This document shows, piece by piece, positions 55,373-61,365 of a DNA stretch of 64,000 bases. Within the stretch, counting starts at the first letter, position 1; every line of letters begins with the position of its first letter. The notes beneath the pieces were generated by a model. The model made no database searches, was not told where the DNA came from, and was given only the letters and a program-made list of their open reading frames with translations. The translations under genes and the position numbers were made by a program. The DNA lies in assembly GCA_028285035.1 (NCBI GenBank), contig JANQQF010000062.1:80492-144491 (forward strand). The letters run 5' to 3'. This DNA comes from Phycisphaerae bacterium (GTDB lineage: Bacteria; Chloroflexota; Anaerolineae; 4572-78; J111).

Positions 55373-57970
55373 TTAAGATTTTGGTATTATTTTAGCGAAA
55401 TGTTCTAATAGTAAACGATGAATGAATACATACCCACCACCTACTCTACGTAATAGGATATGGTCAGTAGCGTGATCAAGAAATTGAATATAGTGACGTG
55501 GGGTATAACCCTGAAGCCATAACAAAATACGAATAGTGTAATGCTGAATAAGCTCCAAGCCGCCGTACCACAATGATGCTAAACTACCAAAACAGATAAA
55601 AAAAGCGATACCAGCTTGCCAACTATATTGAAAACCACTAAACAAGCCAAACAAAAGTCCGCCGGCAATACCAATAATTAGCCCCAATCCCAACCAGGAT
55701 AACAGTGCATATCTGAGGGAAAGCCAGATTCCTTGATTGGGTATCGCTTTGGCCTCCGTTACCTGCCCGCGCATACCTTGAAAAATTATACCAACAAACC
55801 CTAACAAGCAAGCCCCAAAGATTGCCCCCATAATGACAATTTGATCTGGACCAGCCCAACGCATCAGGGGACCAGTAGACCATCGTTGTAATAAAGCTCC
55901 ATCTAGTCCCACAATCCAACCAGCTATTGCCCCGGTAAATAATCCCAAAACCACGCCGAAAACACCCCCCAAAAAAGCATTTCGCCATGACCACTGCAAG
56001 GCTTCTACGGGTTGAATTTCTGTAAGAAAGTTGTTTCTATTTCCTCTTATTTCAATAGTGAGGCCATAAATAAGACCCATTGTCAAACCGCCTATCAATC
56101 CAAACATGATCCCCCCCCAATACCAGAAAACCAGAACATCTATCAGGCCAAACAGTATGCCCACGATTAATGATTTGAGCCAAATCGGAATATTTGGGAG
56201 AAATGAGCGATGGCTCGTTTTGAAGCGTATCCCATCAAATGCCACTAACATCAATCCATTGATTGCTCCCAATAACAGCCCAAATAGTAACCAATTCCCC
56301 GGCTGATTGAGAAGTGTATTCTCTAAACCGAACAAAGGAACCCCACTTATACCTGCGACGAGGCCGATTAGTATCCCCCCTGGTAACATACTGCCCATTC
56401 TGGAGATAAGAAGATAGAGCCAAGTCCAACGTTCGCTGCCAAGCCAGGTGGGTTGTATCTGTTCAATCAAAAAAATTGATTGATTATGTTTATACATTTG
56501 TCCTGCCAGCCAGCCCAACCATAGAGTTGTCGACTCATCAGAATAGAGTGTGTTCTCAGTGTTCTTGCGGGCATACATCCGATCAATATAGGTATCAAAC
56601 AAATATTTTTGACGGGCTTGGGGTGTATCCAACTGTTGGATATGGTTTGAAGTCGATTTTGAATAGACTAATGTAATGATATTTAACATCAATGGAGTTT
56701 GGGCTAACTCTTGTAACCACACATCTTCCTGCAATTGATGCTGAAGATGATTTAATTCAGGCCCCAGTAAATTGAGATAGGTTTCAATTTGTGCTGTCGT
56801 CAATGATTGTAATACCACAGCCCCTCTAAGGGTGAGGCGGTTGACTAATGCCTCATAATCAGACACTCGGCTACAAACTACCAAGGGAACAAGATATTCT
56901 TGATGAAATAAATTGATTGCTTGAACGCAATCGTCGCGTTGCGCCAAAGCAACCTCATCTAGGCCATCTAATAAGGGTAAAAGCGCATCATGTTCAACCC
57001 AAAGACGTGAAATCCGGCGAGGAATTTTATATTTTAGCTGTAGTTCTTCGATGAACCATTCCGCCAAAGGTTGACCCACCCAAGATGAGAGATTGAAAAT
57101 GACAGGAATGGGCAGGAGTGGGTTTTGTTCCGCTTGCTTAATTAAGTCGCGGGCTAACGTAAGCAGCATTGTCGTTTTACCTGCGCCTGGCTCACCTAAA
57201 ATAAGTAACGATTGGCCCATTTGATGGTATACATCAATAATTTTTGTATCCGTCTCCAAAGGTTGCTCCTGCTGCTGGGGAACCTTTAGATATAACTCCC
57301 ACGGATAAGTGATGGCTTCCTGCTTTACCTGCAAACCCAACTCAATAAAAACCGAGTTGTATAGTGAGTTCTCCAAGACTCCATCGATCCAAAAATCATG
57401 TACTAATTTTAGTAACGTTTGTCGGTTACGCAGATCACGCCGTTTGTCGGCATCAGCAAACAAAAAAGCGAAAGTCTGCACACCGACAAACTCGGTCAAA
57501 AATGTTTGTAAGTTTTTGACTTGGGCCTCATTCGTAACATCTAGCATTGATGCTTCGTTAAAAGCATCCTCTTGGCCGTTCTTTCCATTTGTAGTTGAAC
57601 GCCCCGCCATAAATTCATCAGCCACGACACATAATGACTCCCAATTATGAAAAGGTGCTTCATCCCAACTGTAGTGCCGCCGTACTACACGATTAGCCTC
57701 ACGCAAAAAGTGTGTTTGTCCTGTGCCAAGTGGCTGGCCTTCCTGTTCGAGCTTCTCGACATACAACCTGATTAAATTGGCGATGTAGCCTAAGGGGGGA
57801 CGCAATATCTCACTCTCATAGCGAGAGATGGTTCCGTGGCTTTTCAGACCAAAATAGCGTGCCGCCTTACTTTGTGTTGGAAAAAGGCGGCTTCGTAAAC
57901 GACTGACAAAGCTCCCCAAGTCATCTGTAAAGTGGGGTAGTGCAATATTCTCGATTTTTTGACCACTCAT
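55373..57970 (-). CDS. XRE-HTH / NACHT NTPase with polytopic membrane C-terminus
   Basis: I choose the ATG at 57970; a GTG at 58012 is in frame but would include the GTGCC repeats. The 865-residue protein starts with an HTH-like region (QSKAARYFGLKSHGTISRYE). A helical segment resembling an effector-associated domain follows (RQTLLKLVHDFWIDGVLEN). The NACHT domain has P-loop GEPGAGKT at 259-266 and Walker B LLPLLDGLDE at 330-339. From about residue 535 to 800 there are many Gly-rich transmembrane helices (GGILIGLVAGISGV, GLLLGAINGLMLV, GVFGVVLGLFTGAIAGWIVG). NACHT proteins of this shape act as ATP-driven sensors; the membrane part could be a pore-forming or anchoring output. It is divergent from the small-peptide gene. 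Confidence 0.82.
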   Translation of the reverse strand: MSGQKIENIALPHFTDDLGSFVSRLRSRLFPTQSKAARYFGLKSHGTISRYESEILRPPLGYIANLIRLYVEKLEQEGQPLGTGQTHFLREANRVVRRHYSWDEAPFHNWESLCVVADEFMAGRSTTNGKNGQEDAFNEASMLDVTNEAQVKNLQTFLTEFVGVQTFAFLFADADKRRDLRNRQTLLKLVHDFWIDGVLENSLYNSVFIELGLQVKQEAITYPWELYLKVPQQQEQPLETDTKIIDVYHQMGQSLLILGEPGAGKTTMLLTLARDLIKQAEQNPLLPIPVIFNLSSWVGQPLAEWFIEELQLKYKIPRRISRLWVEHDALLPLLDGLDEVALAQRDDCVQAINLFHQEYLVPLVVCSRVSDYEALVNRLTLRGAVVLQSLTTAQIETYLNLLGPELNHLQHQLQEDVWLQELAQTPLMLNIITLVYSKSTSNHIQQLDTPQARQKYLFDTYIDRMYARKNTENTLYSDESTTLWLGWLAGQMYKHNQSIFLIEQIQPTWLGSERWTWLYLLISRMGSMLPGGILIGLVAGISGVPLFGLENTLLNQPGNWLLFGLLLGAINGLMLVAFDGIRFKTSHRSFLPNIPIWLKSLIVGILFGLIDVLVFWYWGGIMFGLIGGLTMGLIYGLTIEIRGNRNNFLTEIQPVEALQWSWRNAFLGGVFGVVLGLFTGAIAGWIVGLDGALLQRWSTGPLMRWAGPDQIVIMGAIFGACLLGFVGIIFQGMRGQVTEAKAIPNQGIWLSLRYALLSWLGLGLIIGIAGGLLFGLFSGFQYSWQAGIAFFICFGSLASLWYGGLELIQHYTIRILLWLQGYTPRHYIQFLDHATDHILLRRVGGGYVFIHRLLLEHFAKIIPKS

Positions 57971-57980
57971 AATCGAACTT

Positions 57981-58006
57981 GTGCCTATTTCGTGCCTAAA
58001 TGTGCC
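57981..58006. promoter_or_regulatory. Three GTGCC direct repeats at helical-turn spacing
   Basis: GTGCC occurs at 57981, 57992 and 58002, with GTGCCTA at the first two. The spacing of 11 and 10 bases puts all on one DNA face, just upstream of the NACHT start. The gene's own XRE-like HTH could be the binder (inference). Confidence 0.4.
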
Positions 58007-58075
58007 GCACACGGCGGCAAAATAGAGGCAGGATAAATTTCTTATCTTGATTGGGCCAGTGATGGCTCGCGAGTC

Positions 58076-58105
58076 GGTTGAGGCAACTCAACCAAGGGTA
58101 CCCTT
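58076..58105. promoter_or_regulatory. Tandem palindromes in the leader of the small-peptide gene
   Basis: GGTTGAG-GCAA-CTCAACC (58076-58093) is a 7-base-pair hairpin with a GNRA tetraloop. It abuts the 12-base palindrome AAGGGTACCCTT (58094-58105). Both lie 45-75 bases upstream of the ATG at 58151. They may be an operator pair or a structured 5' leader. Confidence 0.5.
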
Positions 58106-58150
58106 ATCGGTTTGGCCCTCCTAACACTTACGGAAAGGAGGACCACCGAG

Positions 58151-58306
58151 ATGTTGAAAAATCGTATCATTGCTGTTGTAGCTGGATTAGCCATGTTGGT
58201 TGGCGTAGCTGGATCAACTGGTATTATCGCCGATGCTTTCGGGCTACCAGTAACATCACAGGCAGACGCTTGTAACAGTACTAGTACAAGTGGTGGTGGG
58301 TGCTAA
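58151..58306 (+). CDS. Small secreted Cys/Ser/Gly-rich peptide (51 residues)
   Basis: The ATG at 58151 follows GGAAAGGAGG by about 9 bases, one of the best ribosome-binding sites in the window; an earlier ATG at 58112 is less likely. The product is MLKNRIIAVVAGLAMLVG and so on: a basic start and a hydrophobic core with Ala-rich end, typical of a signal peptide, then ADACNSTSTSGGGC at the extreme C-terminus. Two Cys flank a Ser/Thr/Gly run. This could be a secreted signal or a modified-peptide precursor, but no modifying enzyme is nearby. Function unknown. Confidence 0.65.
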   Translation: MLKNRIIAVVAGLAMLVGVAGSTGIIADAFGLPVTSQADACNSTSTSGGGC

Positions 58307-58335
58307 TATATAACCCACTTTAATTAAGGCTTGCT

Positions 58336-59568
58336 TTATTTTGTCACAGTCTGACCCAGCATAGCTTCGGTCAGGCTGTGGCGAACTTGATTAACTTGTT
58401 CGTGCAACTGTTGATATTGGCCAACTTGGTCATATTCCACTAATTGTTGTTCCGCGTCTTTCAACCACACTTCGGCGTTTTGCTCATTTCCATTGGCGAC
58501 TGCATATTGAGCAAGATAGGCTAACGCTCTAATTTCACCTGGCTTATTACCTAAACCTTGCCAGTTGTTCAACGCCATTTGTAAATACGCTTTACTCTCA
58601 TCCCATTGTTGTCGGCCAAGATAAATTAAACCTAGATTGTCATAGACTAAGGCCAAGCCATAGGTACTGACATATCGCTGGAAGACGGTCTCCGCTTGTC
58701 GAATATAGCGTTCGGCCACTTCCATATTATCTTCCAATCTATATGCAGCCCCTATATTTATGCAAATATGGCCACCTGTGAGTTCATCCCCAACAGATTG
58801 TGCTTGCTGTAGCGCTTGCTGAGAGTAGTGATGCCCTTCCTGGTAACTTCCCATCTCAATATATAGTGTGCCAAAATTGACTAAAGCAGACATCAAGCCG
58901 AAGTCATCTTCTGTTGCCTGCCAAATGGCATAGGCTTGGCTCAGATGATCCTTTGCTTCATTCCATCGTCTTTGCCGGATATATAGCGCACCTAGATGGT
59001 TGTAGGTATGCGCTCGGCCATGATTATTGTCGATTGCGTCAAAAATCCCTAAAGCATGACAGCATAATATCTCAGCCCGATACCATTGGCCTCGTTCGAC
59101 ATAAAAGTAACCCAAATTAGTATAGACCCGCCCTTCATTAAAACGATCACTCTGGCGACGGGCCAAGCGGATGGTATATCGATAATGAGTAATCATCTGC
59201 TGATAATTACCTTGGCGTTGCCATAGTCGAGCCGATAGTGCGGCTAAGGTCATTTGACCTTGCTCATCATTGGCTTGGCGAGCAGCCTTCAGACCACGAC
59301 CTAAAATCGTTTGCCAGATATCCCAGTAACCCCGTCGCTCCATAAAGCTAGAAAAGTTGATGATGAGCGGATAAACAAGAGGCCAGCCTTCGACCAGTTC
59401 TAAACCAAGGGTAATGGCTTTGATTACCGCTTCCCATTCTTGATCCAGACTGGCGGCATCTTCGGTGTGATGCTCAACATAATCTTGCCAATAGGTCAAG
59501 TTGGTGCGAATACAGTGCTGGAGGAAATCGTTACAACGTTGGGTGTCATTTAAGGAGACGATAGCCAC
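58336..59568 (-). CDS. TPR-repeat protein paired with an NB-ARC NTPase
   Basis: The 410-residue protein consists of tetratricopeptide repeats from about residue 100 (RVYTNLGYFYVERGQWYRAE, HTYNHLGALYIRQRRWNEAK, LVYDNLGLIYLGRQQWDESK). No signal peptide or catalytic motif is seen. Its start overlaps the end of the NTPase gene by 19 bases, so the two are translationally coupled. In many STAND proteins the TPR domain is fused C-terminally to NB-ARC; here it is a separate chain. It probably supplies ligand sensing to the NTPase. Confidence 0.85.
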   Translation of the reverse strand: MAIVSLNDTQRCNDFLQHCIRTNLTYWQDYVEHHTEDAASLDQEWEAVIKAITLGLELVEGWPLVYPLIINFSSFMERRGYWDIWQTILGRGLKAARQANDEQGQMTLAALSARLWQRQGNYQQMITHYRYTIRLARRQSDRFNEGRVYTNLGYFYVERGQWYRAEILCCHALGIFDAIDNNHGRAHTYNHLGALYIRQRRWNEAKDHLSQAYAIWQATEDDFGLMSALVNFGTLYIEMGSYQEGHHYSQQALQQAQSVGDELTGGHICINIGAAYRLEDNMEVAERYIRQAETVFQRYVSTYGLALVYDNLGLIYLGRQQWDESKAYLQMALNNWQGLGNKPGEIRALAYLAQYAVANGNEQNAEVWLKDAEQQLVEYDQVGQYQQLHEQVNQVRHSLTEAMLGQTVTK

Positions 59569-60998
59569 TGAGTTACCTCGGTGAAGAGAAAGGTTTCCGT
59601 CAGACGGTGGATACTATAGCGATGTGTTTCCAGACCACCGCCAACATCCACTAGAGAAAAGGTGATCAACTCTTCTAACGCGTCACTTAAGGCCTCGGCA
59701 GGCAATTCACTAACGGTCAGCAAATGATCTATGGTACTGCCCCGAGGTGAGGCCACGGCCAACGTGAGTAAGGCTTGGCGGCTTGCATCGCTGAGCATCT
59801 GCCAACTTTGTTTGTAAATGTAGGTATACAACGCCATTACTTTGCCACTTTGGGCTTGTTTTAGATTGTTCAACACCCGGCTTAAGGGCAGCGCGTGAAG
59901 CTGCCCCAGCACTAGTTTCAAGGCCAAGGGATTACCACCCGTGATCTGATAAATTTCGGCCAGTTTGGCTGTCAACGCTTGGGCTAACTCTGCTAATCCT
60001 CGACTTTCAGCCTCGTGTTTCAGTAGAGCAAGGGTATCTGTTTGGCTCAGTTCTGTAACATTCAAACAATAGATATCGGCATAGGCGCGTAAGCTGTGGC
60101 GACTCGTTAGTAAAAACTTACTGGGATCAACCAATTGGCGCAGAGTGGGGATGAGGGCCTGATAGTCGGCAGCGGTTTCAAGATTATCAATCACAATGAG
60201 GTAGGGGTGTCGCTTTAACAAGCGATTGAGACTAGTCGCTTTTTGTTGAGGCGGTGTTCCCAAAGCGTGAGTCTGACCCAATTGGGTCAGTAACAAATCA
60301 ATCAGAGTCTCACCTGTTAGGGCAGGGCGTTGAGGCGCGTCATCGACAGGGCGGACACCAATAGCTGGGACAAATTGCTCTTGTTTGGCACTGATCCAGG
60401 CAATATCAAAAAAACGATCACCCGAGATTAAGTCTCGCACCAACCTATCGGCCAGCGAGGTTTTGCCGATGCCTCCCAACCCCTCGATAGAAATCAGCCT
60501 TGGTGTGTCTGAAGACGTGACCACATCGTACAGTTGCTGCTGTAATTGATCCACCCCAAACAATTTATGGTGTCTCAGCGGCTCCAAACGGGACTCAATC
60601 GTAAGCTGAAAATCAAATTGGGCTTGTTGTTCCTGAGCTAGGATGGTCTCTGTCAAAGCTTCTATAGCTTGATTTTGAATTTTGTAAAATTGACTGTCTG
60701 AGACTGACAACTCCCTGGTGAGATGTTTAACTTCTTGACCCTCTAAATAACGTTGAGTGAGTAGGTGAGCGGCATTAGGGTTACGCTCTGCCAGACGCGC
60801 CAAGCCATTCGTAATGAGTGTCTGAGCTAGGTTAGGCCGTGATCTTTTTTGTCCAGATTCACTCAACATAAGTTGCCGATAGCAACGCAAGGTTGTTATC
60901 AGGTCAAGACTTTGGCTTTCTGGATTAGTCCAGGTACGCAAGAACTGAGCAAGCGTATTTTGCAGACTCTCTTTATTGAGCATTGATTCATACCACAT
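59550..60998 (-). CDS. NB-ARC/STAND NTPase with helical/HTH N-terminus
   Basis: ATG codons at 60998 and 60983 and a TTG at 61019 are in frame, none with a clear ribosome-binding site; I use 60998. The ~482-residue protein has an HTH-like N-terminal region (VKHLTRELSVSDSQFYKIQNQ). It has P-loop GLGGIGKTSLADRL, Walker B HPYLIVIDNLE, the FLLTSRHSLRA sensor and GGNPLALKLVLGQL, all typical of NB-ARC. A winged helix follows (RQALLTLAVASPRGSTIDHLL). It ends right after that, so the TPR gene downstream provides the missing sensor part. It is homologous to the partial gene at 1-633. Confidence 0.85.
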   Translation of the reverse strand: MWYESMLNKESLQNTLAQFLRTWTNPESQSLDLITTLRCYRQLMLSESGQKRSRPNLAQTLITNGLARLAERNPNAAHLLTQRYLEGQEVKHLTRELSVSDSQFYKIQNQAIEALTETILAQEQQAQFDFQLTIESRLEPLRHHKLFGVDQLQQQLYDVVTSSDTPRLISIEGLGGIGKTSLADRLVRDLISGDRFFDIAWISAKQEQFVPAIGVRPVDDAPQRPALTGETLIDLLLTQLGQTHALGTPPQQKATSLNRLLKRHPYLIVIDNLETAADYQALIPTLRQLVDPSKFLLTSRHSLRAYADIYCLNVTELSQTDTLALLKHEAESRGLAELAQALTAKLAEIYQITGGNPLALKLVLGQLHALPLSRVLNNLKQAQSGKVMALYTYIYKQSWQMLSDASRQALLTLAVASPRGSTIDHLLTVSELPAEALSDALEELITFSLVDVGGGLETHRYSIHRLTETFLFTEVTQWLSSP

Positions 60999-61019
60999 TC
61001 TATGATTTATCTTGACCAA

Positions 61020-61365
61020 ATTGAGAGGTTTTTAACTGGTAACAGATATACTGGGGAATAGCTGTAGTGTAACATAATCTCCTAGATTTTTCTAAATGTA
61101 GAAAGTTTTTCGGAATATGAAGCGTTGTGGAGGGATTGTGGAGATTAATGGAGTACTTGTGGAGGCGAAAATCAGTCAATTTAGGGTAAAGTGAAAGATG
61201 TCAGGATCAAGCCTGTCAAAGTTGTGTGTCGTAATTAGTGAAAGTGCCTCTTAATTACATGATTAATTTCAAAACTTGCTCGACATATCAAAGCCTTATA
61301 TTGTTGTCACTGTACCCTATTGGAAAAGTAAATATATTGGACATCTGCAAGGAGGTAGTGTACTG
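61020..61365. other. Divergent regulatory region with phased repeats
   Basis: No gene is seen in these 346 bases between divergent STAND genes. It contains TAGATTTTTCTA (61083-61094, also at 683), a TTTCTA-AATG-TAGAAA hairpin, and repeats of TTGTGGAG at 61125, 61136 and 61157 with a degenerate copy near 61146. The repeats are about 10-11 bases apart, so on one DNA face. AAGGAGGT precedes the CHAT gene. Confidence 0.55.
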
